Assembly (NCBI GenBank): GCA_963682025.1
Contig: OY821520.1
Span: 235,153,530 to 235,217,529 of the forward strand
Source: Cordilura impudica
Lineage: Eukaryota > Arthropoda > Insecta > Diptera > Scathophagidae
Reading direction: 5' to 3'
Length of the DNA: 64,000 nucleotides
Shown: in pieces, positions 1-10,750 of the stretch
Numbering within the stretch: the first letter of the stretch is position 1
How the letters are laid out: the number at the start of each line of letters is the position of its first letter
Program-made: the position numbers and the translations under genes
The notes under the pieces: model-generated
The model's database searches: none
What the model was told of the DNA's origin: nothing
Seen by the model: only the letters and a program-made list of their open reading frames with translations

Positions 1-126
1 TTAAACACTCTTTTTGACTTAAGCCTTAAAAATCACAAGTTTAACTAAATAAAGGTTAATTGACAGTCCTAAAACTTGAACGTTATTATGTGTCCAGAGT
101 TTTTAGGACTTGTATATGAGTTTAAA

Positions 127-753
127 CTAAATATATTTTTGAGTTGTAGCTTCCAAATATTTTCTTTTGCATTCTGTGGGCATACAATTTAGAATATATA
201 ATCTTCGTAGTCTCTCATCATGTTGCTGTAATAAATGACGAAATTCTGGTGAAATTCTTGTGGTCGTTGCTGTCTGCACTGGCTGAACATTACAAATGTC
301 TCTTATGGACGGTTGTAATACCAAACAGTGACATGGTGGTGATTGAAATTTTAAATTATCATTACAAAGCTGTAACAAATTAATATTAAAGAATTAACAT
401 TGAAAATACAATGACCATTGATCATTTAATACCTTTCCGTCCGGAATAATTTTGGAAGAATTTACATTTTTCTGCTTATTAAACCAGGTCGTCGCTTTAT
501 CTGTTATGTAACATTGTGATTTTTTACAGGCTACATATAATTCTTCTCGAATTCTATCACATTCTTTCATATTACATTTTTCTTTATTACACTTTCGTTT
601 ACTCCGATAATTGCATGAACCTTTAAATTCACCCTCATCGGGGCCATAGTAGTTGTTACAATTAGCTGCTGCTAAAATGCGAGAAGTTAATCCTTTATAG
701 CAGGCTGTCCTTTGGAAAGCCCCCAAAACTCTGCCATATTCGTTTAAAGTCAT
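127..753 (-). CDS. Two-exon cysteine-rich protein of unknown function (187 aa)
   Basis: I do not recognise this gene. Two open stretches on the minus strand join through a 63 bp intron (370-432). The donor reads AAG/GTATTA and the acceptor TTGTTACAG/C, and the join keeps frame. Exon 1 is 753-433 (107 codons from an ATG at 753); exon 2 is 369-127 (80 codons plus stop). The first half is rich in Cys and Lys, with closely spaced CNKEKCNMKEC and VACKKSQC, which could bind metal or form disulphides. No signal peptide or membrane segment is evident. The second half contains a charged stretch, FRHLLQQHDERLRRLY, likely helical. Codon use looks like ordinary coding sequence, and there are no internal stops. 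It could be a complete small gene or the visible end of a larger one. The exon structure is seen; any function would be a guess. Confidence 0.5.
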
Positions 754-1069
754 GTTTTAAATTTTTAATTGAAAGAAGTATTCCTTAGTGCCAATAGATC
801 CTTAACATTTGAAGCTCAATAGTTATAATAATTTTGCAAATTTTTTAGTGTTTTTGTGTTTTTTTTTTTTTAATATTCATTAATATAATAATTTTCTTTT
901 TTATTTGGAATTTCTTTGTTTTGTTAGATTTTTGATATGAAGAGTGATGAGAATTCTAGAGTTTCCATTCGGATTATGTAGTTTCCACTTTTCAGTGTTT
1001 TAATTCTCCTCCTCGGTGAAAGAAACCCGAAACTGAAGGAATATTTCTTAATACAGAAACAACACTAGA
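754..1069. other. AT-rich spacer upstream of the unknown gene
   Basis: Presumed 5' flank of the minus-strand gene. It contains a poly-T run near 850-872. I see no gene, clear promoter motif or repeat in it. Confidence 0.4.
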
Positions 1070-1074
1070 AAATG

Positions 1075-2260
1075 TTATTGGGACATTATGAGACATTTTT
1101 TTCGTATAGAAAATAATTTAGACTCAACTAATAGAGACAATTTTCATTTTGTGAAAATTTTCAGATCTTTACATTCTAAAACATTTTTCCTCTATAGGAG
1201 ATTGTGAGATATTTTTCAAAAGAAATTACTTATATTTTTCAGTTAGATTTTGATTGACACAATCATGCCATTCTTAGGCATTTTTCCTATAGAAATATCT
1301 TACACATTCTGTGAGATTTTTCCTATAGAAAAATCTTACTCATTCTGCGACATATTTTCCATATATCCTCAGTTTATAATGCGTTTTTCTTATAAAAAAT
1401 GCTCCCATTCTGAAATATTTTTCCTATAGAAAAATTTCTTATACAAATGGTTTTTTATATAGAGAAAAATCTTTAATTTCAAAGGCATTTTCTGTATAAA
1501 AATTCCTTAGTTTCTGAGGTATTTTTTCTATAAAAAAAATCCTGCGTTCTAAGCCATTTTTTCTATAGAGAAATCTTAAATTTCTGAAAGATTTTATCAT
1601 TAGAAAAATCCTCCAATTTTTATGCCTTTTCCTTTCCAGTAATTCTTTGGCAATTTTCTTGTAGAAAAACCAAAAATTCTGTAATGAAATTTTTCTATAG
1701 AAAAAATACTTTAAAACATGCTTTGTAGGCATCTTTCCTATAGAAAAATCATCAATTTCGAAAGCATTTTTCCTAAAGAAAAATTATCGAAATCAAAGGT
1801 ATTTTTCCTAAAGAGAAAACCTTACAGGCTGAAATATTTCTCCTATTTAAAATTTTTTTTATAAAAAATCAATATAGCGTAATATTCAATTTCGGAGGCA
1901 TCTTTTCTATAGAAAAATCCACACTTTCAAATCATTTTTCCTAAAGAAAAATGTTAATTTCGATGGTACTTTTAATATAAAAAATTTTTAATTTCACTCT
2001 AAAACACTTTTCGTATAGAAAAATTTTTTTTATATGAAAACAGTGTTCTAAGGTACTTTTAATATAGAAAAATCTTTAGTTTCGGAGGCATTTTTCTATA
2101 CACATTGTTTCTTTGGCAAAATATTTTATTTAAGAAACATTTTTCCTTTAGATAAATACACTGTTTCAATTTCGAATTTTAAGAAGAAAATCTTACATGC
2201 TAACACATTTTTCTTATAGAAAAATTTCTTATAGAAAAACAATGTTTGCTAAGGCACTTT
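1075..2260. repeat. Degenerate short satellite with TTTTTCTATAGAAAAA core
   Basis: A unit of roughly 35-45 bp recurs about 25-30 times with many substitutions. Its core is the near-palindrome TTTTTCCTATAGAAAAA followed by a variable stretch such as TTCTGAGGCA. Units vary in length, so this is an old, diverged array. Short open frames inside it are by-products of the repeat. A second block of the same satellite lies at 5930-6450. Confidence 0.75.
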
Positions 2261-2777
2261 AAATCAGTAGTGGCCATCGAGAGAATTGAGTTAGTAGTGA
2301 ATAGTGTTGATGAGCATGTGTTAGCTGTACTACACTGATCGAAATCCATGGGCGTAACACAATGCCGATGTTGTATTGGTTTGTGTAGATTTTGTATGAA
2401 TGTTTATATGAATGACTAAAAGGAAAAATAGTTGACTTCATTATCGAAAGGCACATTCATTGGCCTTCATTCTTCCGTGGCCTTCATTTTTCCGCATTCA
2501 GAGGTATTACCGTTTAAAATGTAATTTACAGTAATTTTTTTCTTTCGTTTTCGACAACTAAAAGAAGTTCAGGGTGACAGCTTTTATAATGGCGCTTACG
2601 ATTAAATGCCTTTTTTATTATTAATACATTGTATCTCACCATGCACTCCGCTTCACGTAGCGCGTTTAAACAAAAGAAGAAACTACTTTCCCATTTTTCA
2701 TCACACTTTATAGCTTTATTTTTACTTAAAATCTATTTATAAAATAAAAGCTTAAATAAAACAAAAAAATCGACTTA
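2261..2777. other. Unassigned non-coding stretch
   Basis: AT-rich sequence after the satellite. No convincing open frame, splice pattern or repeat was seen. Confidence 0.4.
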
Positions 2778-2868
2778 ATCCCCCACATAAATATAGCATC
2801 CGATATGAACTTTTTCAAATCTGCATGTATGGGGTATCTCATACACGGTCTAGACTGACTATAATTAT
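2778..2868 (+). mobile_element. 3' end fragment of Helentron-like repeat (family B)
   Basis: The segment matches the last part of the complete copies at 13663-14464 and 37344-38090: a block reading ATAGCATCCGATATGAACTT, then the GGTCTAGAC near-palindrome and ACTATAATT. It directly abuts the CACTGTGG element that begins at 2869. Confidence 0.6.
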
Positions 2869-3459
2869 ACTGTGGAACAAATTCAGGTTGGCAAAAGTTA
2901 GGTCGATTCTGAGAGTGAGGGGTGAAAATAGAGGCTAAATTAGAAGACCCGTATCGCGGCGATTGTTTATGTTAGTTCGAATTTTTTTTTAATCGACCTT
3001 CGAACTTTGCAGTCAAATGCCGATGCCGTCGACTAATTGAAATTTTTTCAATCTGTAAAAGCCAAATTATTGCTAGAGACCTGTGCAACAATTAAAATTT
3101 TTAAAAAGAATTGATTTAAAAATTTTTGTGGTGCTTATGAAGCAAAATGTTGGAAAAATTATTTTTTTTTTTCATGCTTTTTGAAAATATTTTCCACAAA
3201 ACCAAGTCTTTTTTGCTTTCTGTTTGATCTATAATATGCTTCTCAGTTTCTTCAATAAATTTCATTTAAAAAGAAAACAATCATAATACAAAACTTGCGT
3301 TTTCCAGCTTAATATTAATTAACTTCTAATTTTTTATGTACCAATTTTGTTCAGTGTTGGTTTTGAAGAAACATTGAAAAAGAAATTATAAAAATTATGG
3401 AAAAAATATATTTTTGAAATGTTAGTTATGAAAAGTTTTAAGTAAAAAAATTAAATAAA
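2869..3459 (-). mobile_element. CACTGTGG DNA element, copy 1, terminal region without nested insertions
   Basis: This stretch begins ACTGTGGAACAAATTCA and aligns closely with 9551-9644 joined to 13400-13660 and 14465-14560. It lacks both the Transib and the family-B insertion found there, so it serves as an empty-site reference for each. It adjoins the 3' end of the gene remnant at 3460-4345. In copy 2 the matching terminal sequence lies upstream of the gene's 5' end. That arrangement is what long terminal inverted repeats would give, although no single copy shows both ends here. Confidence 0.6.
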
Positions 3460-4345
3460 TTAAATTAATGATTTGGCCAGTTGCCGTTTAGCAGGCGGCT
3501 GTAGATCAACATCACTGCTCTCTCTAATATTTTGGTCATCGTCATCATCATCAGAAAGATCGATAATTTCGTCCAACAGATATTCTGGAATTTCATCTTT
3601 GTCTTCCCCTTCTTCCTCTTTTCCTCGTCTTCCTCTTCTTCAAAGGTGTTTTTATACCACCAACAAATTTCAGCGAGTATTGCATCTGGAGATTTCTTTC
3701 CTCTGTTCCTGAAACGGAAATAGTTTTCAATCGTTAACAAGTTTAAATTGTGCACTCTGACAAAGATATTAGAAAAATCTAGGAATTCAAAATATGCACA
3801 CTCTATAGTTACCTTATTTCAAATGGAAGCGCAGTTTGGTAATAACGTTCGCCTTGCTCATCAGATTCAGTTGGCAACTGTTGAGCGAGTTGATCAAGAT
3901 GCTGATGCAAGAGATGCATTTTGTACGACATATTAACCCCAATTTTATCGAAAGTTGCCAACATGTTTGCAACAGATTGCCTGTAGTTGTCTTTGCGTTC
4001 TTTACCCAAAAGTCCATTAACGACTGCTTTCAATGCGAGCCATGCCTTTAATTCTCGGTCTGTCAGAACTTGGTCAAAATCTTGACAACTCATTAGTTTC
4101 CGTATGTCGGGACCATTAACAACCCCTTCCTGAATTTTGGCGTTACTTAGTCTTGGGAAAATGTCTTTTAAGCGGTTGAATACTGCTGGTCTTTTTGCGA
4201 TACATTGCAAAAAATTTTTAGCAATGCCAAGTTTAATGTAGAGCAACGGCAACAAAATTTTCATTTCAGAAACAAGACTTTCGTGTAGCCTATTGTCTTT
4301 AGGTCATTTCCGTCCAATGCGACTATTCCAGTTATGCTGTTTCTA
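3460..4345 (-). pseudogene. Truncated copy 1 of the uncharacterised TE-linked gene (C-terminal part)
   Basis: The minus strand encodes the C-terminal third of the protein also found at 14867-16811. A 151-codon open segment (4264-3809) reads MKILLPLLYIKLGIAKNF and onward to SDEQGERYYQTALPFEIR. A 104 bp intron (3812-3709, GTAACT...TTTCAG) follows, then SPDAILAEICWWYKNTF and an acidic tail that is frameshifted by one base relative to copy 2. At the position where copy 2 has a stop, this copy keeps Trp. The 5' two thirds are missing beyond about 4345. From recalled family members in other arthropods, I believe this is a multicopy uncharacterised family. The residues in RLFIDS and DLK (copy 2) and DEQGERY could form a DDE-type active site, but that is inference. 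Confidence 0.65.
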
Positions 4346-4672
4346 CTGGTTTCTTCTGCTTTTTTTTATTTTGATCCTTTGTAACTTTTTTCCTGAGAAA
4401 CAATTGAATATAGGCAGTATGACATTGTAATCTACTCCCATGGGGCTTTCACCTGATATATGACAAACCTCATTCAGGGCGGCTAGAAATAACCGTTTTG
4501 GCCCCTTAAAAATAATTCTTATGGGAAAAATCTGCTTTTTTTATTTTGATCCTTTGTAACAACAATTGAAACAATTGAATATGGCCGGTATGCCATTAGA
4601 TTCTACTCTCATGGGGCTTTCACCTGATATATGACAACCCTCATTCAGGTCGGCTAGAAATAACCGTTTTGG
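4346..4672. repeat. Two direct repeats of about 150 bp
   Basis: A block running from TTTTTTATTTTGATCCTTTG to CGGCTAGAAATAACCGTTTT occurs at about 4357-4497 and again at about 4538-4672. Both share ATGGGGCTTTCACCTGATAT. The block has no recognisable coding content and abuts the truncated 5' side of the gene remnant, so it may belong to the same insertion. Confidence 0.65.
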
Positions 4673-4884
4673 CTACTTTAATATTATATGCTGTTATATG
4701 CGAATATACATTATTTTTTATATGAAATTACAAAATAATAACAAAACAAATTTATTATTTGTCAGATACATGTTTATAGTCTACATTTAATTATTAAAAT
4801 ATTTAGATAATTGGTTTTTTACTTGAATAAAAAATTTCGTTTGCTGAAGTGAAGTACTTAACAGAAAATGTTAACATTAACATT

Positions 4885-4998
4885 CTCTGTGATTCTGAGT
4901 CGATCGGTATAATAAAAGATGGGTCTAGGTCAAATATTTTTGGTAGTTACAAACAGCAACACAAAGTCATTATACCCAAACCACATAGGGTATAAAAA
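4885..4998 (-). mobile_element. 5' end fragment of Helentron-like repeat (family B)
   Basis: Reverse complement of the first ~110 bp of family B: the GATTCTGAGTCGATCGG block, then the reverse complement of the ATTTTTGGTAGTTAC block, ending in CCACATAGGGTATA. Confidence 0.6.
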
Positions 4999-5929
4999 TA
5001 GTTATGTTATAAATGGATCTAATGTGATTAAGATTAAGTTTTATTAAATTATTATTTTTTTTATTTTTATTATTATTGTTATTATTATTATAGATTTATT
5101 TAATTATTATTACAAATAAACAAAAAAAAATAATTTTTCAACATTTCTATAGAAAAAAAGTGATTTTTTAGCTGAGGTTAACATATTGCGGGTATTACAG
5201 TATCGAAGGTATGAAATTTTAGTTAGGTATGTTACATACCGTCGGAAAGGTTAATTTGTCTAGTTTCTCAGTATATGTTTTATTTTTAAGGTTTTAGAAA
5301 CACTTACACACTAATAGGAAAAAATTCAAATTAGTGCATAAGCTAAAAATTGAAAAAACTTTGTCTTGAGTTACAAAACCTTTTCTTTGATAGATATCCC
5401 ACTCGCATCCCACTAAGTGACCAAAAAGTTCTTAGAGGAAAAAACCTAAGCTTTCTTTTCAACAAAAAAGGCGTTTTTTAAAAAAAAGTCAAAATTTTTT
5501 TTCATCCCACTAAGTGACCAAAAAGCTCTTAAAGGAAAAACATAAGCTTTCTTTTCAACAAAACAAGGCATTTTTTGAAAAAAAAAAGTCAAAAAAATTT
5601 TGATTTTGCAAAAAAAAGTCAAAAAATATTTTTTATTTTTAAATTTTTTTTTTCCGAGAGATTGAAGAAATAGCTATCTAAACTATTTAGCACAAATTTT
5701 GCTAAGAACAATAGGTAAAATGTTACATGGATGAGAAAAAACACATGTTGGCCAAAATGTCAAATTTTGCCCCCCTCTAACTCAGAGAGTTCTGGACCGA
5801 TCTTGTTGAAAAATTGTGTCTAAACTACTATCCATAGAACTAACCTTGGTGCACATTTCATCCCGATCGTAAGACATCGGTTTCAAAAGTTGGGTCACTT
5901 GACATGAAACGCCCCATATATAAAATCAT
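4999..5929. repeat. AT-rich region with a ~107 bp tandem duplication
   Basis: Homopolymer-rich sequence. A unit beginning CCCACTAAGTGACCAAAAAG at about 5400 is repeated at about 5507, including AAGCTTTCTTTTCAACAAAA. From 5650 to 5910 the sequence is less simple (GTTCTGGACCGATCTTGTTG) and may be an old mobile-element remnant that I cannot assign. No gene is seen. Confidence 0.5.
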
Positions 5930-6450
5930 CAGTTTCTAAAGTATTTTTCGAATGGAAAAAACTTCTAATTCTGGGCATTTTTAATATAGAAAAATATGTA
6001 TTAAAAATCCTCAGATTCTGAATTATTTTTCCTATAGAAAAAACTTCTCATCATGGGCATTTTTAATATAAAAAAAATGTACATATAAAAAAAATCCTCA
6101 GTTTCTGAAACGTTTTTCCTATAGAAACAACTGTATATAAAAAGTCCTCAGTTCCTGAAGTATTTTTCATATAAAAAAAATTCTGAGTCTGGGCATTTTT
6201 AATATAGAAAAACTAAGCATTCTAAGGCATTTTCTCTATAAAAAACGCTTTTCATTCTGAAGCATTTGTTCCATGAAATAAAATATTTATTTGAGTCAGT
6301 TTTTTTATCGGAAAAAAAAACTGAGGCATTTCTTCTATTGAAAAATTCATATTTTGAGATAGTTCGTCCCAGTTTCCTAGACATTTTTCCCATAAAAGAT
6401 ATCCTACGTTTCAAAGATAAGTTCCTGCTACTGTATACAATTTTCTGAGA
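5930..6450. repeat. Second block of the TTTTTCTATAGAAAAA satellite
   Basis: Same degenerate unit as at 1075-2260: TTTTTCCTATAGAAAAAAC with intervening TTCTGAAGTA-like spacers, about a dozen units. It ends shortly before the TLC exon. Confidence 0.7.
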
Positions 6451-6722
6451 AATTTAGTTAAGAGTAAAAATGTTTTTAAGCTTAAAAAACTTCTACATTG
6501 CGTAATAAACACAAACACTTAGATAATTTATTGAGATCCTTGACCTCTTTTGGCATTTTGCCAATATTTACGCATTACTAATTCCTTGAAAAATGTTATG
6601 GTTTATTTTACAAAAATGATTGTATATTTTTTGGCTTTAATTTTTGAATAACAAACAAATTAATAGATTTTATTTGTTGTGTCATCTTGTTATTTATTTG
6701 TTTGTTTTTTTTTTCATTTTAG

Positions 6723-7648
6723 AATTGTGTCAGCAATACAGGCTTCCTTTTCATTCCTAGTTGGTTTGATTGTTTGCAAATCAACATGCAGTAAAACATT
6801 CGTTTATGCTTCCCATTGTCTGATGGAGGGTTATGGTTGGTTTGGCACCGCCTATTTTATGTATGACATCTGGTCCATGTACCAGGTTCATACGCAAAAA
6901 ATTGCCGATAAATTGAAATTAATGAAGTTAACATCATCGGCCTCTTTCACACCCAAACCTAGAAATGGTCAAAGTAATGGCGGTCTTTATGATAAACATA
7001 TTGCTTGTACTTTTGCTGCCAATGGCAAACGTATAATTGCTTTGGAGGATGAGCTAGTGGACGATGACAATAATGCGGATGATATACAACATGTGAGACA
7101 TCATGAAGATGAAATCTATGATTATGATGGTACCGATGTTCAAATACCAGAAAATGGTAATTGGGGTTTCTTAAAATATATCCTCACACATCCTGTCATG
7201 ATGATACATCACATATTTGTGGGCACTGTAGGACTTTTAGTAGTCACTGTAAGTTAAAAAAAAAAATAAAAAAATTACATTATTGAATTTTCTAAATTAA
7301 TAATGGTTTTCTTTTCGTTAGTATATACGAGGCGGTGGTCATTGCATTTACAGTTATATGTTTATGATGGAATTTTCTACGCCGTTTGTTTCTTTGCGCA
7401 GCATATTAAGTATTCTTGGCCTGAAAGAATCCCAGCCCTACATTATAAATGGTTTAGTTATGTTGGGTTCTTTCTTTCTGTGTCGTGTCTTAATGTGGCC
7501 TTATGTGATGTGGCGTTATAGCGTTGAGATAAATACAACATTTTGGCAGGCCATGTTGCGGCTACCTATTGGTTGCATCATTGGCATTTTAATATTATTC
7601 TTGCCACAAATCTATTGGTTCTTTTTATTGATTAAGGGAGCTATTAAG
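6723..7648 (+). CDS. TLC-domain membrane protein (TLCD3/FAM57-like), exons 6723-7248 and 7322-7648
   Basis: TLC (TRAM/LAG1/CLN8) proteins are multi-pass membrane proteins linked to ceramide and other lipid metabolism. The first visible exon opens after a T-rich acceptor ending TTTTAG, at the third base of a split codon. It encodes a helix (SAIQASFSFLVGLIVC), then YFMYDIWSMYQVH, an unusually long acidic loop (LEDELVDDDNNADD), and the paired histidines of HPVMMIHHIFV. It ends at ACT/GTAAGT. The next exon continues in phase with YIRGGGHCIYSYMFMMEFST, helices GLVMLGSFFLCRVLMWPYV and LPQIYWFFLLIKGAIK, and ends AAG/GTAAAT. The motifs FSTPFVSL, CRVLMWPY and PQIYWFFL point to the TLCD3 (FAM57) group rather than ceramide synthases. 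The last exon is at 29950. The exon with the start codon was not found and probably lies upstream. Splice sites and frames are seen; the lipid role is inferred from the family. Confidence 0.88.
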
Positions 7649-7649
7649 G

Positions 7650-8349
7650 TAAATGTTGAATAATAAACTAAAAGATTTCTTTATTCTCTACACACACAGA
7701 AAATTTTTAACAGAACCTGCATATTTTTCCGAATAGACTTCATATATCCTATGGTGTCATCAATGTGTATCAATAGTTTTCTTTCTATATATTCATATTT
7801 TCAAGTTATGCTGGCTGTAGGGTACATGTCGAAAAGATTTCATTTAAAGAAAAACTTTTACTTTGCAAAAAGTACGAATTCGATTGATCAACATTATTTT
7901 TCAGGTACAAAAATAGTTAATTATGTTAAAATGGCTTATCTCTATATTCATTATTTTCGAAGCTCATCTCTTCATGTATAATGTATCCATAACAGAATAT
8001 TGAAGATAACATTTTTCTTCTAGTCAGATTAACGTTTTTTCCTACTGTGCAGCCTATCAAATACGTATAAACAAAACTTGAAATTGTTTAAGAATCTGGA
8101 AATTTTTCTTTAAAAGAGTTCAAAATATGTAGCAACTTAATCAGGAACAAGTAAGGAAGACGGAAAGTTCGATACCCAATACCATGAGTTTAGAGAGAAA
8201 TCAAACAAATTTCAGAAAAATCGATGCAATACTTTTGTTTTTTGATAGATTTTAGTGGCAAACAGCTTTACGTGGAAACTACAGGGCTTATTTTAAAAAA
8301 TACTTATTAACGGGTTTAATGAAAGCACAACAACAGCATGATAATCTGT
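7650..8349. other. Intronic sequence, nothing recognised
   Basis: Start of the large intron. Short open frames here show no family motifs and I regard them as chance. Confidence 0.4.
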
Positions 8350-8577
8350 GGCCAAATCACCGCATTCGATATCGAGAAAAATCAATCGAAATTCCATATT
8401 TTGGTTTATTATTTACAGAAGACGGACAAACATCAGCCCTAGTTTCACTTTTATTCTTAACTAGGGTCCATAATTCGTTAACTGTAACAGAGTTAAGTTA
8501 TTCTTAGTATATTATTTTGGAAAATAAAAAAATAATTTCGATCGAAAAATTGCGATATCGAATGCGGTGATTTGGCC
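8350..8577. mobile_element. 228 bp MITE-like inverted repeat
   Basis: The left end GGCCAAATCACCGCATTCG and the right end CGAATGCGGTGATTTGGCC are reverse complements, and the match extends inward through ATATCG. There is no coding capacity and no clear target duplication. Confidence 0.65.
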
Positions 8578-8629
8578 CCTGGATCTTAAGGCAATTTAAG
8601 TCATTCGCAAGCATCGATTTTATTCAATT

Positions 8630-8890
8630 TCAACCATCACCAATCATCGTATGGCCAACAAAAGCTTATATATCGAATTCCATCAAAATATATCTACAGT
8701 TGCGACCGTTAATTTGATTACAAAGTTTACATGGACACAGAGACAGACAGACGGACGGACGGACATCACTAAATCGACTTAATGTGATATTGAGCCGATC
8801 TGTATAATAAAACGTTGGTCTAGGTCAGATATTTTTGGTAGTTATAAAGATCAGCACAAACTCATTATACACTGACCAATGGTATAGACT
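8630..8890 (-). mobile_element. Helentron-like family B fragment
   Basis: Minus-strand match to the 5' third of family B, including GACAGACAGACGGACGGACG, AAATCGACTTAATGTGATAT and ATTTTTGGTAGTTATAAAGA. Confidence 0.6.
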
Positions 8891-9550
8891 ATATACCTCA
8901 GAGTTCCCCATTACTCGAGTATCAAGACACCCGATGGTAAATGAGTAACTCGACCCAAACTAGTAGCTCGAGTAGTAAACACTAACATTTTTCATTCAAT
9001 TGAATATTATTACCAGGAATATCATCCTTAAATTGAATCGAACTGTCCTACTGGCGTGGGCAAACTACTACTCGAAAATGCTCGACCACTTTCCGTACAA
9101 ATGTATCAAAATTTTCACTCCATTCATGTTTGACATCATTTTGCAAAAATGTTTCCGAAAATACATGGTATAAATTTATATATTTTCAAGTAAGTCCTAT
9201 CAATAGATTAATCTCCTGGAATATGGAAGCATTCTGAGACAGTGGAGTGGGCTAATTACTACTCGACAAAGATAAGGCACTTTCCACTTAAATGTATGGA
9301 AATATGTTCTTCGTATATGTTTGATGTCTACTTTCAAAAAAATTTTGAAGAACAATTGCGAAAAACTATTAGTATTTCAATTGGAATATACAGTGACGAA
9401 CTTAATTATTGCCACAGCAAGCACATTCAACTTCATGATTGATTTGATATCCTTTATTAAAGCGATTTTTTATAAACAACAATTTTTACTAGCTAGAATT
9501 CTAAGTTATCAACAATTTTAAACTTGTTTCATTTCAAAATATTTATATTA
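8891..9550. repeat. Degenerate tandem repeat, period ~191 bp
   Basis: The block around 9054 (GGGCAAACTACTACTCG, then CACTTTCCGTACAAATGTAT) recurs near 9245 as GGGCTAATTACTACTCG and CACTTTCCACTTAAATGTAT. Two units are clear, and an earlier CTCGAGTAGTAAAC near 8970 may be the edge of a third. No gene is seen. Confidence 0.5.
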
Positions 9551-10198
9551 CACTGTGGAACAAATTCAAGTTAGCAAAAGTTAGGTTGATTCTGAGAGTG
9601 AGGGGTGAAAATAGAGGCTAAATTAGAAGACCCGTATCGCGGCGCACAGTGGACCATATTTTGAGAAGGCGGCCAGAAATCATTTTTTTTCTGTCACCGA
9701 TTTTAAAGTTATGTTATTCATTTGAAAGTAAATACTAGTAAACCTCGGGAGCCAAAAAACTGCGACTCTATCTCAACTATATTACAGCGGACAGGGTCTT
9801 CGAAAATGGGCTTTCTCAGTATTTTGCTAAAATTAAAAATTTCTTTGTAAATTTTTATTTTTGAATGACTGTAACTTTTTTGATTTAAAAGATTTTGAAG
9901 TGAAATAAATTTTGTATAATTTTGTGGCTTCCATACTATTAATATTAAACATGTAAAATCACGGAGTCATTCCGAAATTTAAAAAAAAAATTTAAAAAAA
10001 AGGTCAAAATTTTTCGAAAATCTCCTACTTAATAGAGCATAACTCCTGCCAGTCAAATGCAGTCAGAAAAAATCTTGCACTCTTCTATAGTTCGAACCTT
10101 CCCCTATACTTCTATACCCCATTATACACCCGCCAGTTTCCGCCCGTGTGCACCAGAACATTTTTTCTGACACAAGGTTAGATATTTGCTGCAAAATT

Positions 10199-10379
10199 TA
10201 TGAATACAAAAGTTGTCCACTATGTGGTTAGGATATATTAAGTTTGAGGTGATGTTTGTAACTGCCAAAAATATTGGACCTTTATCCATCTTTTATTATA
10301 CGGATCGACTCAAAAACACTTTCTGAGTCGATTAAACGATGGCCGTCCGTCCGTCTGAGTGTTATGAATACAAAAGTTG
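10199..10379 (+). mobile_element. Family B 5' fragment between 17 bp direct repeats, inside the Transib
   Basis: TATGAATACAAAAGTTG occurs at 10199-10215 and 10363-10379. Between the two copies is ~147 bp matching the start of family B: CCACTATGTGGTTAGG, the CAAAAATATT block, CTTTCTGAGTCGATTAAACG and CCGTCCGTCCGTCTG. It looks like a secondary insertion with a target duplication in the Transib 5' region. Confidence 0.6.
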
Positions 10380-10750
10380 GTCGTACCGGTGCACCGCGGT
10401 GTATTTTTTTGCGTGTCGGTAGAGTTGTCAGTTGTTATATAATGCGCTTAATTGTTACAGGTACATTTACATAGGTATCTTTCAAAAACATTAATAGTCT
10501 GAATTAGAGTTATATAGTTTAAATACCTGACAAAATGGGAAACAATTTAAATAACAGGTAAATGGTAAAAAAAAAAAACTATTGCGACATAGCCCTTTAA
10601 GATATGAGCAGGTATGCTTCACCTTTTAAAAGGGTTAGGGTGTGGGTTTTTTATGCTTCTAAAAGTGGTAATAAAAGATACAAATTTTTATTTTAAATAA
10701 TTGCAAGAAAGAGTATTTATACTAATTTTTCCACAATTATTATTCAATTA

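Noticed and set aside
1439..1732. 97-codon open frame on the minus strand
   Set aside because: It lies fully within the TTTTTCTATAGAAAAA satellite and its residues follow the repeat.
3473..3723. Ser-rich open frames on the plus strand
   Set aside because: They are antisense to the acidic tail of the TE-linked gene; poly-Glu/Asp codons read as Ser/Phe runs on the other strand.
9551..9644. Treating CACTGTGG at 9551 as the left end of the Transib itself
   Set aside because: Copy 1 at 2869 contains this sequence without the Transib, and the CGGCG duplication places the Transib end at 9645.
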